The notes: a model not told the origin generated them from the sequence alone. DNA of 64,000 nucleotides from Salinactinospora qingdaonensis (GCF_039539445.1 NZ_BAABDD010000012.1:62001-126000); one strand, 5' to 3'. Counted from the stretch's first letter, positions 8,761-17,387 are shown. Program-made: numbers and translations.

Positions 8761-9159
8761 TTGTTCAGCGTCACCGTCCGCGACCACCTCATGGTGGCCC
8801 ACAGCTTCCGGGGTGAGGCATTCGGGCCGGCCCAACGGCTGCACGGCGCCACGTTCGTCGTCGACGCGACGTTTCGCCGCGCCGACCTCGACGCCGACAA
8901 CATCGTCGTCGACATCGCCTTGGCCGGCCAGGAGTTGGCGGCCGTGCTCGCCGAGCTGAACTACCGCAACCTCGACGACGAGCCCGCCTTCGCCGGCGTC
9001 AACACCTCAACCGAGTTCCTGGCCAAGGTCGTCGCCGACCGGCTCGCCGAACGCATCGCCGCCGGCCACCTCGGCGAGGGCGCCCGAGGACTGGCCGGCA
9101 TCACCGTCACCCTGCACGAGTCGCACATCGCCTGGGCGAGCTTCGACCGGTCACTGTGA
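8761..9159 (+). CDS. PTPS/QueD-fold protein (6-carboxytetrahydropterin synthase-like) with altered active site
   Basis: A 132-aa T-fold protein of the 6-pyruvoyl/6-carboxytetrahydropterin synthase family. The first zinc His is His14 (MVAHSFRG). The HGH motif is reduced to HGA (His28-Gly-Ala30), so one of three zinc ligands is missing, and the Cys four residues before it in QueD is Ala24. NTSTEFLAK (81-89) and HESHIAW (119-125) keep the substrate-binding Glu and the C-terminal His-Glu. A TTG start at 8761 is used, with GGGGAG just upstream. The stop overlaps the GTG of the glycosyltransferase gene. The altered site makes a canonical pterin reaction doubtful; binding of a pterin- or purine-like intermediate fits the GTP cyclohydrolase paralogue. 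Confidence 0.85.
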   Translation: MFSVTVRDHLMVAHSFRGEAFGPAQRLHGATFVVDATFRRADLDADNIVVDIALAGQELAAVLAELNYRNLDDEPAFAGVNTSTEFLAKVVADRLAERIAAGHLGEGARGLAGITVTLHESHIAWASFDRSL

Positions 9160-10271
9160 CCGCCGCCAGCGCCACCGCCACCCCCGGCACTGTCCACGTC
9201 GTCCTGCCGGGCGACGTCGACGACCCGACCGTGCCCAGCGGCGGCAACACCTACGACCGCCGGGTGTGCCAAGGGCTCGCGGCACAGGGGTGGCGCGTCG
9301 ACGAGATCGCCGCCCCCGGTGCCTGGCCCCACCCCGACCCCACCGCCCGCGCCGCGCTGGCCCGTCGCCTCGCCGCCCTGCCCGACGGCGACCCGGTGCT
9401 CCTCGATGGTCTCGTGGCCTGCGCCGCCCCCGACGTGGTGGTAGCGCAGACCACCCGGCTGCGCCCGGTGGTGCTGGTGCACCTGCCGCTGGCCGACGAG
9501 ACCGGCCTCCCGCCGACCGTCGCCGCCGACCTGCACGCCCGCGAACACGCGACCCTGCGCGCCGCGAGCGCGGTCGTGGCGACCAGCCCATGGGCCGCGC
9601 GCCGGCTCGTCGACCGCCACGAGCTGCCCGAGAACCGGGTCCACGTCGCCCCACCGGGCACTGACCCCGCGCCGCCGGCCCCCGGCACCGACGGCGCCTC
9701 CCGCCTGCTATGCGTCGCCGCCCTCACCCCCACCAAAGGCCACGACCTGCTGATCGAGGCACTGGCCACCCTCACCGACCTTCCCTGGAGCTGCGTGTGT
9801 GTGGGAAGCCGGCGCCGCGCCCCCGCCTATGCCGCGCGGCTGCGCGACCGCATCGACCACCTCGGCCTCGACGCGCGCGTGTCACTGCCCGGCCCCAGCA
9901 GCGGCGATCACCTAGCCGCCCACTACGCTGCCGCCGACCTCGTGGTGCTCGCCTCGCGCGCCGAAACCTACGGCATGGTCGTGACCGAGGCGCTGGCGCG
10001 CGGGGTTCCCGTACTGGCCACCAACGTGGGCGGGCTCCCCGATACCCTCGGGTACGCCCCTGACGGCAGCCGGCCCGGCATGCTTGTGCCACCCGAGACC
10101 CCCGCGCTCGCCGACGCCCTGCGCCGCTGGCTCGGCGAGCCCGAACTGCGCCACCAACTGCGAGGCGCGGCGCGCCGCCGCCGTGGCATGCTGGGCGGGT
10201 GGCAACAGACCGCACAGCGCCTGGCCGAGGTACTGGCCACGCTCCGCCCCGACACCGGGAGGACCACATGA
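9156..10271 (+). CDS. GT4-family glycosyltransferase
   Basis: A 371-aa GT-B fold glycosyltransferase. The N-terminal acceptor domain opens with VHVVLPGDVDDPTVPSGGNT, typical of GT4; the donor domain has RLLCVAALTPTKGHDLLIEA and the E-x7-E region (SRAETYGMVVTEALARGVPV). It has no signal or membrane segment, so it acts at the cytoplasmic face. The GTG start overlaps the previous stop (GTGA), and its own stop overlaps the methyltransferase start (ATGA), so the genes are translationally coupled. It probably glycosylates the pathway product with a nucleotide sugar; acceptor unknown. Confidence 0.9.
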   Translation: MTAASATATPGTVHVVLPGDVDDPTVPSGGNTYDRRVCQGLAAQGWRVDEIAAPGAWPHPDPTARAALARRLAALPDGDPVLLDGLVACAAPDVVVAQTTRLRPVVLVHLPLADETGLPPTVAADLHAREHATLRAASAVVATSPWAARRLVDRHELPENRVHVAPPGTDPAPPAPGTDGASRLLCVAALTPTKGHDLLIEALATLTDLPWSCVCVGSRRRAPAYAARLRDRIDHLGLDARVSLPGPSSGDHLAAHYAAADLVVLASRAETYGMVVTEALARGVPVLATNVGGLPDTLGYAPDGSRPGMLVPPETPALADALRRWLGEPELRHQLRGAARRRRGMLGGWQQTAQRLAEVLATLRPDTGRTT

Positions 10272-11128
10272 GTATGGCCAGCGCCTCTTGGTGTCCGCCG
10301 GAGTGGCTGGAGCTTCGCGAAAGCGCCGATGCTGCCGCCCGCGCGCCCGAGCTGCTGGAGCCGCTGCGCGACCACCTCCCGCACGCGCCACGGCCCGGGC
10401 GGCCGTTGGTCGTGCGCGACCTGGGGTGTGGCACCGGCTCCATGGGGCGCTGGCTCAGTGGCCGCCTGCCCGGCCCGCAGCACTGGATTCTGCACGACCG
10501 CGACACCGCGCTGCTCGCCCACGCAGCGCAAGCCACCCCCGGCGCCGCCGCCGACGGCGCCCCCGTCACGGTCGAGACCCGAAACGCCGACATCACCCGA
10601 CTGCGTGCCGCCGACCTTTTCGGCACCCATGTGGTGACCGCCTCTGCGCTGCTGGATCTGCTCGACGCCGACGAGGTCGACCGGCTCGCCGCCGCCTGCG
10701 TGACCGCGGGCTGCCCGGCGCTGCTGACCCTGTCGGTGGTGGGTCGGGTCGAGCTCGACCCCGCCGAAGAGCTCGACGCCGACCTCGCCGCCGCGTTCGA
10801 CGCCCACCAGCGCCGCCTCACCCACGGCCGCCGCCTGCTCGGTCCCGACGCGGTCACTACCGCCACCGAGGCGTTCCACAGCTACGGGGCGACGGTGTAC
10901 ACCCACCCCAGCCCGTGGCGCCTCGACGCCGAGCACGCCGCCTTGACCGCGGAGTGGCTGCGCGGCTGGGTCACCGCGGCCTGCGAACAGCGTCCGGAGC
11001 TGGAGCCCGCCGCGCGCGACTACCTGTCTCGGCGACTCCAAGAGTGCGAGGCCGGACGGTTGCGCGCCGCGGTCCACCACACCGATCTGCTCGCGCTGCC
11101 CGGCGACGCACCGGGCGCCCCGCGGTGA
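10268..11128 (+). CDS. class I SAM-dependent methyltransferase
   Basis: A 286-aa Rossmann-fold methyltransferase. Motif I is VVRDLGCGTGSMGRWL, followed by the acidic residue in LHDRD that binds the ribose of S-adenosylmethionine. The ATG overlaps the glycosyltransferase stop, and the end overlaps the GTG of the flippase-like gene, so it is the middle of a coupled five-gene run starting with the dehydrogenase. A long C-terminal part (about residues 150-286) is not diagnostic. The substrate is not evident; small-molecule O- or N-methylation is the likely role. Confidence 0.87.
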   Translation: MSMASASWCPPEWLELRESADAAARAPELLEPLRDHLPHAPRPGRPLVVRDLGCGTGSMGRWLSGRLPGPQHWILHDRDTALLAHAAQATPGAAADGAPVTVETRNADITRLRAADLFGTHVVTASALLDLLDADEVDRLAAACVTAGCPALLTLSVVGRVELDPAEELDADLAAAFDAHQRRLTHGRRLLGPDAVTTATEAFHSYGATVYTHPSPWRLDAEHAALTAEWLRGWVTAACEQRPELEPAARDYLSRRLQECEAGRLRAAVHHTDLLALPGDAPGAPR

Positions 11129-12150
11129 GACGGCGGGTCTGGCCCTGGGCGCGGACCCTGGCCGGCGTCGCCATCCTGCTCGCCCTCGGTTGGCAGATGG
11201 GCACCGAGGCGTTCGTGGCCGGGCTGGGCGTACTCGACGTTTCGGCGGTGCTCGCCGCGCTCGCCCTGGGCCTGTGGACCACCGCGTGCAACGCTGGACG
11301 GTGGTACCTCGTGGCACGTCGCCTGAGCCTGCGACTGCCGCCGGCCACCGCGCTCGCCGACTACTACCGGGCGATGTTCCTCAACGTCGTGCTGCCCGCG
11401 GGGGTGCTCGGCGACGCCCACCGGGCGGTCAGCCACGGCCGGCGCTCCGGTGACCTGGGCCGTGGAGTGCGTGCCGTGGTTTTGGAGCGGGTCGGGGGGC
11501 AGCTCGTCCTCATCGTCGTGGGGGCAGCGGTACTGCTGGCTCGGCCGTCGCTGGCCCTGGCGATGGGGCGCGAGATCCTTCCGGGAGCCACGGGCGCGGT
11601 CGTGCTGCTGGTCAGCCTCGCCGCGTTGGTCGGGCTCGCGGCGTGGCTGCGCTTCGATGCGGCTGCCTCGCGCTGGCGTGCGGGGACGGCGACCGCCTGG
11701 GCCGACACGCGCCGCGGGCTCCTGGCCCGCGAGACCTGGCCGGGGATGGTGGTGCTGTCGCTGGCGGCGCTGGCGGGAAACGTCGCCCTGTTCGTCGTGG
11801 CCGCGCGCGCTGTGGGCACCACCGCGCCGCTGTCCCAGCTCGTGCCGGTGCTGGTGCTCGCGCTGCTCGTCATGGCGCTGCCGGTCAACGTCGGCGGGTG
11901 GGGGCCGCGCGAGGCGTTCCTGGCGTTCGCCTTCGCCGCCGCGGGACTCGGCGCCGAGCAGGGGCTCACGGTCGCGGTGGCCTGCGGGGTGCTCACGCTG
12001 GTCGCCAGCGTTCCCGGAGCCGCCGTGCTGGTGCTGCGCCGCGCCGTCCCGGCGCGCCCCACCACAGCGTCCACCGGCGCCACCTCCACGGGGAGCGAGG
12101 GCGAGACGGCCCAGCTAGGAGCCCATAGCCCGCAGACAGTCCCCGAATGA
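11125..12150 (+). CDS. flippase-like membrane protein (lysylphosphatidylglycerol synthase TM/AglD family)
   Basis: A 341-aa polytopic membrane protein of the UPF0104/AglD family, related to the transmembrane part of lysylphosphatidylglycerol synthases. Diagnostic segments are WYLVARRLSLRL, MFLNVVLPAGVLGD and the late LPVNVGGWGPREAF. The GTG start at 11125 overlaps the methyltransferase stop; much longer upstream reading in the same frame is antisense-quality and was discarded. Such proteins flip lipid-linked or polar products across the membrane. With a glycosyltransferase and a CDP-alcohol transferase nearby, transfer of a lipid-linked glycoconjugate is a reasonable inference. Its last 36 bp overlap the convergent creatininase gene. 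Confidence 0.85.
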   Translation: MRRRVWPWARTLAGVAILLALGWQMGTEAFVAGLGVLDVSAVLAALALGLWTTACNAGRWYLVARRLSLRLPPATALADYYRAMFLNVVLPAGVLGDAHRAVSHGRRSGDLGRGVRAVVLERVGGQLVLIVVGAAVLLARPSLALAMGREILPGATGAVVLLVSLAALVGLAAWLRFDAAASRWRAGTATAWADTRRGLLARETWPGMVVLSLAALAGNVALFVVAARAVGTTAPLSQLVPVLVLALLVMALPVNVGGWGPREAFLAFAFAAAGLGAEQGLTVAVACGVLTLVASVPGAAVLVLRRAVPARPTTASTGATSTGSEGETAQLGAHSPQTVPE

Positions 12151-12840
12151 GGTCACCAAGCTGTCGAGGAGCCCCTTCCCTTTGCGCGCCGAGGCCAGCG
12201 AGGGTCGCCCCACCACTCCCGAGTCGGTGTAGGCCGCCAGGCCACGGGTGAGCATGCGTCGGCGGTCGCCCGAGAGTTCGTCGGCGGCGGCATAACCCGC
12301 GCCGACCAGGTGCGGGTGGGCGTGCAGCAGGATGGAGGTCTCGATCTCGCCGGCGTGCATGTCGTCGTAGGCCGGGGTTTCGATCCCCGCCGCGGTGTGC
12401 GCCGACTCCCAGTCCTCCAGGGTTGGAAACAGCGCCATATGCGGCCCGTCCTGGGTGGTCTCCTGCACGACGTTGCCCAGCACATAGTTGCCACCGTGCC
12501 CGTTGACCAGGACGAGGCGGGTAACGCCGGAGCGGCGCAGCGAGGCGGCGATGTCGGCGACGACCGCGTGCAGCGTCCGGGCCGACACGCTCACCGTGCC
12601 GGGCCACGCCGCGTGCTCGTGAGAGCACGAGATCGTCACCGGAGGCAGCCGCCGCACCGGGTGGGCGGCGGCGAGCCGCTGGGCGATGGTGCAGGCGATG
12701 ACCGTGTCGGTCTCCAGCGGCAGAAACGGGCCGTGTTGCTCCAGGCTGCCCACGGGAAGCAGGGCCACGTCGGCGTCGCGTCGCTGCTCGTCGACGGTGC
12801 TCGTCAACGGCAACAGAGCGGCGGATGTGGTGTCGTCCAT
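12115..12840 (-). CDS. creatininase-family amidohydrolase (candidate FAPy deformylase)
   Basis: A 241-aa metal-dependent amidohydrolase of the creatininase family. Metal ligands are visible as Glu34 and His36 (GSLEQHG), Asp45 (ETD), His115 (NGHGGN) and the HAGEIETS block (His162, Glu165/Glu167). The family includes creatininase, MftE and the archaeal FAPy deformylase ArfB, which removes the formyl group from the GTP-derived pyrimidine. Clustering with a GTP cyclohydrolase II that lacks the usual Tyr makes a FAPy-deformylase-like role attractive, but this is inferred from context. It is convergent with the flippase gene and overlaps its last 36 bp. Confidence 0.88.
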   Translation of the reverse strand: MDDTTSAALLPLTSTVDEQRRDADVALLPVGSLEQHGPFLPLETDTVIACTIAQRLAAAHPVRRLPPVTISCSHEHAAWPGTVSVSARTLHAVVADIAASLRRSGVTRLVLVNGHGGNYVLGNVVQETTQDGPHMALFPTLEDWESAHTAAGIETPAYDDMHAGEIETSILLHAHPHLVGAGYAAADELSGDRRRMLTRGLAAYTDSGVVGRPSLASARKGKGLLDSLVTSFGDCLRAMGS

Positions 12841-13228
12841 GCCTTCGCTGCTCCCTGGAGCTTCTCGGCTGCTGCGCGGCTACCCGCACGGCGCGGGCGG
12901 GAGTCAGTGCGCCCTTCCCCGCGAAGCATACGGCTCTCGCGCCGGTCGCGTTCTGGAGCGGCAGGTGGTGTCGTCGACGGTGATGGCTGTGCTCCGCCGA
13001 CCCCGGCGATGCTGTCATCGGCCGTCGACGACAACGCGCCCGCCCGTTGAGGGGCGGCTATGCCGCCACGGCCATGGCCGCCTCCGGTCGGCCCCGAGTG
13101 GCGGAAAACGGCGCGAAGCCTCCACCGCTTCGAGGGAGTTCCAGGCCAGGGGCGGAGGCTTCGCTACGGGCAGCCCGCCGCGGTCAGCAGGGCCTCGCCC
13201 TACGGACGCCCAGCGGCGGGCCGGCGCT
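12841..13228. other. intergenic stretch without recognised content
   Basis: This 388-bp stretch lies upstream of the creatininase gene and downstream of the GH43 gene, both read leftward. It should carry the creatininase promoter. I see no gene, no strong hairpin and no known motif in it. Confidence 0.5.
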
Positions 13229-14620
13229 CTAGTAGACGATCAGGAAGGTGGCGTCCTGCCGTTCGGTGCTCGAGGAGTCGCTGCCGATCGGGTCGATGCG
13301 CAGCTCGGAATCGAAGTGGCGGAGCACGCGGTCGGGAAAGTTATGTGACCGAAACGAGGTCCAGTTGGCGTCGGCCAGGCCCGAGACGGCGTGGTAGGTG
13401 GCGTCGGCTGCGAACGTGGCGGAGCCGTCGTCTTGCTCCAACACGAGGGCGTAGTCGGAGTGGCGCAGGTAGTAGCCGGGGTAGTTGAGCGACTCGAAGG
13501 AGAGGGCCGCCGTGTCGGCGAGGCCGGGCACGAGCCGCCACTGCGAGTCGGCGTAGGGATCGAAGGGGTAGGGGTCGATCCGGCCCACATAAGCGGCGTG
13601 GCGGACCAGGGAGTCGGGGTAGTTGTAGGACTTGATCCGGTTCCAGTCGGGAGCGCCCCAGTAGGCGAGCAGGTCGGCGTGTTCAATGGCCGTGATGGGG
13701 GCGATGGTGGCGTGCTTGGAGTTCAACGGCTGGTTGTACTGGGCCTTGGACAGCGGCGTCCAGGCGTCGACGGCGATGTCGGTACTGCTCCAGACGTAGA
13801 ACTCGCCGTTGACCGGGGAGAAGGAGTCGCCCCACAGGAACCACTCGTCGCGGTCGTTGGCCTTGGACACGATCGCCCCCTCGATACCGCCGTTGACGAC
13901 ACCGGAGGTGTAGGTGCTCTGGTCAAAGCTGCGCGGGTCCAGGGTGGTCGAGCGTGCCCCGTAGATGCGGCCATCGGCGAAGCTCTTGTAGTACAGGTAG
14001 TTCATCCCTGCCGTGATGTGCATGGTTCCGTCCAAGACGTTGAACCCGGGATCGAAGAAGATCTGCGGCGCGCCGACGGTGACGAAGTCGCTGGTGTAGT
14101 TCACCCACAGCGCGTCGCGCCCGTCGCTGTTGGCCGAGTAGACGATGCCGTACTGGCCGCGGGAGGCGTCCCAAAACGCTTCGGGCGCCCAGGTGTGGGT
14201 GGGCATCGAGTGCATGTGCAGTCGCCGGTAGCCGGTGAAGCTACGCAGATCGGCGGAGTCCCAGACGTGGATGTACTGGTTTTGCTGGGTGAAGTCGGTG
14301 CCGCTGAGGTCGGTGGCCAGGATGACGAACGTGCCGTCCTGTTTGCGCAGGATGAAGGGGTCGCGTAGGCCGCTGGTGCCGGCGGTGGGGGCGGCGACGG
14401 GGCTGTTTTGGTTGAGCGGGGTCCAGTACAGTCCGTCCTCGCTCACCGCCAAGTGGAGGGCGTAGGTGTCGGCGTTGCCCTCCGGGGACTCCGTGAAATA
14501 GCCCATCACATAGCCCGTGTAGGTGGCGGCGGTCGCCTGCTTGGCCGGGAGGGTGACGCCGAGGCCGGCCAGGGCCAGTGAGGATGCGCCCGAGGTCAGC
14601 AGGGTGCGGCGTTTCAGCAT
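13229..14620 (-). CDS. Tat-exported GH43-like glycosidase with C-terminal AbfB (CBM42-type) domain
   Basis: A 463-aa secreted enzyme. The N-terminus KRRTLLTSGASSLALAGLG is a twin-arginine signal followed by an Ala-rich cleavage region. Residues ~35-320 form a five-bladed-propeller glycosidase of the GH43 type, with LRDPFILRKQDG and TWAPEAFWD among the recognisable blades. From ~325 to the end is an arabinofuranose-binding AbfB domain made of repeats such as SLVRHAAYVGRID, YYLRHSDYALVLE and RVLRHFDSELRID. The domain pair points to arabinan or arabinoxylan side-chain removal. Operator-like palindromes lie upstream at about 14.86 kb. Exact GH43 subfamily not assignable by eye. Confidence 0.85.
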   Translation of the reverse strand: MLKRRTLLTSGASSLALAGLGVTLPAKQATAATYTGYVMGYFTESPEGNADTYALHLAVSEDGLYWTPLNQNSPVAAPTAGTSGLRDPFILRKQDGTFVILATDLSGTDFTQQNQYIHVWDSADLRSFTGYRRLHMHSMPTHTWAPEAFWDASRGQYGIVYSANSDGRDALWVNYTSDFVTVGAPQIFFDPGFNVLDGTMHITAGMNYLYYKSFADGRIYGARSTTLDPRSFDQSTYTSGVVNGGIEGAIVSKANDRDEWFLWGDSFSPVNGEFYVWSSTDIAVDAWTPLSKAQYNQPLNSKHATIAPITAIEHADLLAYWGAPDWNRIKSYNYPDSLVRHAAYVGRIDPYPFDPYADSQWRLVPGLADTAALSFESLNYPGYYLRHSDYALVLEQDDGSATFAADATYHAVSGLADANWTSFRSHNFPDRVLRHFDSELRIDPIGSDSSSTERQDATFLIVY

Positions 14621-14860
14621 GGGGGATGCGCCTTTCTTGTCGGGGACGCGCGGTCAGGCGCGCCTAGGAGGCGGTGCGTGGTGCCGTCGGTGCGGTCGCG
14701 CCGTCATAGCCGGCGAGCCGCCGGCCGTGAGCGCGGCGGCCGAGCCGGCCGCCGGTGCCCGGTCGTTCCGCTGATCGGGACGGCTAGGAGGGGTGTCCCT
14801 GGTGGTGCGAGTTGGGGGAGGAAAGCTCTTTGTAGAGCGCTTTCCATGGAGAACCGCGAA

Positions 14861-14876
14861 ATGTTAGCGCTAACAT
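14861..14876. promoter_or_regulatory. LacI-type operator palindrome
   Basis: A perfect 16-bp palindrome, ATGTTAGCGCTAACAT, with the central CG typical of LacI/GalR-family operators. It lies 241 bp before the GH43 start. No regulator gene adjoins it, so the repressor is probably encoded elsewhere. Confidence 0.6.
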
Positions 14877-15027
14877 ACGTATTCCTGTGTCAGGGTGTCG
14901 AGGTGTGTTCTGTGGTGACCGACGGAACGGGACTGGGGTGGGAGTGTAGAGCGGGAGCCGTGCGGGCGCGGCGGTGACGCACCGGCTCTACGTGGAGTAC
15001 GGCGAACGCCGTCCATAGGTTTTCTGG

Positions 15028-15056
15028 ATCGTAGAATGCCCTTTCCAGAGCGTCAA
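15028..15056 (-). promoter_or_regulatory. leftward sigma-70-type promoter
   Basis: On the minus strand TTGACG (15056-15051) is followed after 17 bp by TACGAT (15033-15028), a good vegetative promoter reading toward the GH43 gene. A TCTGG/CCAGA inverted pair (15023-15049 region) overlaps it and may be an operator. Confidence 0.55.
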
Positions 15057-15351
15057 CCCTATGCGTCGGGGAGAAAACCAAGAGTAATGCCCGTTGCGGC
15101 GCTGCACGAAGCCCTGTTCAGGCGTGGCCGTTACCAGGGGCTCGCAGGGCTCACCGGGAAAGTTTCGAGCGGCACTGGCGATCATTCGCGCTGCCTCTCC
15201 TGTGCCGGCGTGGGCTGGTGTGACGGCCGACGACTCGGGTGACCACACCCGCCACGCCCGTTCTCCGCAGGGGCGCCTCCCCTGGTTTGGGGCCGCGCGA
15301 GCGCCCGCGGCGGCGCGGAACCGGGAGGCGGGGCGTGCGGTCGGAGCCACT

Positions 15352-16335
15352 ATGAGTCACACCAAGACCGACCGAACCAGGAGGACGAAGACGACCATCG
15401 GCGGGGCGCTTCTGCTGCCGCTGCTCGCCCTGCTGGCCGCTGCGGCGCCGGCTGCGGCGGCCGACTCGGCAGGGCAGCGCACCGTCAAGGAGTTCGTCGC
15501 CGACATCACCGTCACCTCGCGGGGAGAGGTGACGGTCCGTGAAGAGCTGACCTACCGCTTCGGAGCGCAGTCGGGTGACCCGGTCTACCGGACGATCCCC
15601 GCTGTCGCCAGCATCGACGGGGCGCAGCCGCAGTGGTTGGGGGTGGCCGACGTCGTTGTTGAACGTAGACCCGCCGGGCTGGAGCTGCGACAGGAGGTAA
15701 CCGAGGACGGGGTGCAAGTCGAGTTGGTCGACGAGGGCGGAGGCGACAGACTCGTCGGGGAGCAGACCTTCGTGTTCAGCTACCGCTATGAGAGTATGCT
15801 GGTCACCGGCGACTCCGGTTCACCCCGGCTGTTTCAGGACATCGTGGGTTCGGGGTGGTCGATCCCGGTGGAGTCTTCTCAAGTGCGGGTGGAGACCCCC
15901 GGCGAGATCGTGCGTGTGGACTGTTACGCGGGAGAACCGTCGTCGCGGGGTGCGTGCGCCCAGGCCGAGCACCAGGGGAGCACCGCCACGTTCTCCCACG
16001 ACCGCCTGGAGCCGGGCGAGGCGTTCAGCATCGATCTCGTCCTTCTTGAAGGAAGCGTGCCGGTTCCCACCCCCGAGCCACTGGCACCCGAGCGCGAGAC
16101 GACCGAACGTGATGAATCCGACGATTGGAGTATATGGGGAATTTTGGGGCCTCTCTTCCTCGTGGCGATGGTCCTCCTCGTGCTCGCGGTCCTCAACAGT
16201 GAGAGTTCCAAAGGACGGCGCGGTGGCGGTGGAGGTTTCATCGGTGGTGGCGCTGGCGCCGGTGGCGGCGGCGGAGGCGGAGGAGGCGGAGGAGGCGGCG
16301 CCGGTGGTGGCGGTGGTGGCGGGGGCGGTGGCTAG
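15352..16335 (+). CDS. DUF2207 membrane protein with glycine-rich tail
   Basis: A 327-aa envelope protein. A signal peptide (residues ~15-40, Leu/Ala-rich ending AAAAD) precedes a DUF2207 domain that begins FVADITVTSRGEVTVREELTY. One transmembrane helix follows near residue 265 (GPLFLVAMVLLVLAVLN), then a tail made almost only of Gly with a few Ala, encoded by a GGC/GGT/GGA run at about 16226-16335. Family members often end in such Gly-rich stretches. The function is unknown. ATG 15352 is preferred over much longer upstream starts because it gives a proper signal peptide; no strong ribosome-binding site is seen. Confidence 0.8.
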   Translation: MSHTKTDRTRRTKTTIGGALLLPLLALLAAAAPAAAADSAGQRTVKEFVADITVTSRGEVTVREELTYRFGAQSGDPVYRTIPAVASIDGAQPQWLGVADVVVERRPAGLELRQEVTEDGVQVELVDEGGGDRLVGEQTFVFSYRYESMLVTGDSGSPRLFQDIVGSGWSIPVESSQVRVETPGEIVRVDCYAGEPSSRGACAQAEHQGSTATFSHDRLEPGEAFSIDLVLLEGSVPVPTPEPLAPERETTERDESDDWSIWGILGPLFLVAMVLLVLAVLNSESSKGRRGGGGGFIGGGAGAGGGGGGGGGGGGGAGGGGGGGGGG

Positions 16336-16408
16336 CAATCACCACTTGCTACCGGTCCGTTCACGCAGGGGTGCCGTTGGCAGGCCCCGCATCGGGACCA
16401 CATACGCG

Positions 16409-16440
16409 CTCCCGCCCGCGGTGTCGACCGCGGGCGGGAG
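16409..16440. terminator. bidirectional hairpin terminator
   Basis: A perfect 13-bp stem, CTCCCGCCCGCGG with its complement, and a 6-nt loop, between the convergent DUF2207 and FNT genes. Confidence 0.7.
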
Positions 16441-16464
16441 AACCGCGCCCTTTCAGGTGGAGCG

Positions 16465-17325
16465 TCATGCGTTCACCTTGGATTGGATGTCTTCCCTGAC
16501 GTCTTGCTGGACGACCGGGCGGTTGCGGGGAGCGCCGGTACGGTAGTGGGTGGCGTACAGCGTGAGCCCGACGAACGTCAGGCCGCCGACCAGGTTGCCG
16601 ATCACCGTCGGGATCTCGTTCCACAGCAGGTAGTCCATGACCGAGAAGTCGCCGCCGAGCAGCAGGCCGGAGGGGAACAGGAACATGTTCACGACCGAGT
16701 GCTCGAAGCCCATGTAGAAGAAGACCAGGATCGGCATCCACATGGCGATGACCTTGCCCGAGACCGAGGTCGACATCATCGCGGCGACGACGCCGGTGGA
16801 GACCATCCAGTTGCACAGCACGCCACGGATGAACAGCGTCAGCATCCCCGCGGCGCCGTGCTCGGCGTAGCCGACCGTCCGGCCCTCACCGATCGTGCCG
16901 ATCGTCTGGCCGACCTCGTTGGGGGTGGTGGAGAACCCGAAAGTGAAGATGATGGCCATCATGACAGCCACGGTGAACGCGCCGGCGAAGTTGCCGATGA
17001 AGACCAGTCCCCAGTTGCGGAGCACGGAACCGATCTTGACGCCCGGTCGTTTGTCGAGCAGTGCGAGGGGCACCAGCGTGAAGACACCGGTGAGCAGGTC
17101 GAAGCCCAGCAGGTAGAGCATGCAGAACCCGACCGGGAAGAGGACGGCGCCCACGATGGGCTGTCCCGTCTGGACGGTGATCGTCACCGCGAACGCCGCG
17201 GCGAGTGCGAGGATGGCACCGGCCATGTAGGCACGGATTACGGTGTCGCGGGTCGACATGAAGGTCTTAGACTCGCCCGCGTCGATCATCTTCGTGACGA
17301 ACTCTGATGGATTCAGGTACGACAT
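16465..17325 (-). CDS. formate/nitrite transporter (FNT) family channel
   Basis: A 286-aa integral membrane channel of the FocA/NirC family with six helices. The start MSYLNPSEFVTKMIDAGESK and the segments LRNWGLVFIGNFAGA, GVLCNWMVSTGVV and GFEHSVVNMFLFP are family hallmarks, including the conserved Asn-Trp and the pore-region FEHSVVN. ATG 17325 is chosen because AAAGGAG precedes it; an upstream in-frame ATG at 17418 adds 31 residues foreign to the family. It moves nitrite or formate across the membrane. It lies 33 kb from the nar operon, so a nitrite role is plausible but not shown by position. Confidence 0.92.
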   Translation of the reverse strand: MSYLNPSEFVTKMIDAGESKTFMSTRDTVIRAYMAGAILALAAAFAVTITVQTGQPIVGAVLFPVGFCMLYLLGFDLLTGVFTLVPLALLDKRPGVKIGSVLRNWGLVFIGNFAGAFTVAVMMAIIFTFGFSTTPNEVGQTIGTIGEGRTVGYAEHGAAGMLTLFIRGVLCNWMVSTGVVAAMMSTSVSGKVIAMWMPILVFFYMGFEHSVVNMFLFPSGLLLGGDFSVMDYLLWNEIPTVIGNLVGGLTFVGLTLYATHYRTGAPRNRPVVQQDVREDIQSKVNA

Positions 17326-17387
17326 AACGTCGCTCCTTTGCTGTGGGCAACCTGGAGGGCGCTGCGGACACCTGCTGACATGTCCGA

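Larger units (their letters stand above)
14621..15351. other. regulatory stretch upstream of the GH43 gene
   Basis: This 731-bp divergent stretch separates the GH43 and DUF2207 genes. It holds a LacI-type palindrome (14861-14876), an inverted GGAAAGC/GCTTTCC pair around an AGCGCT core (14820-14845) and a leftward promoter (15028-15056). I find no supported gene; short frames here look like chance. Confidence 0.6.
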
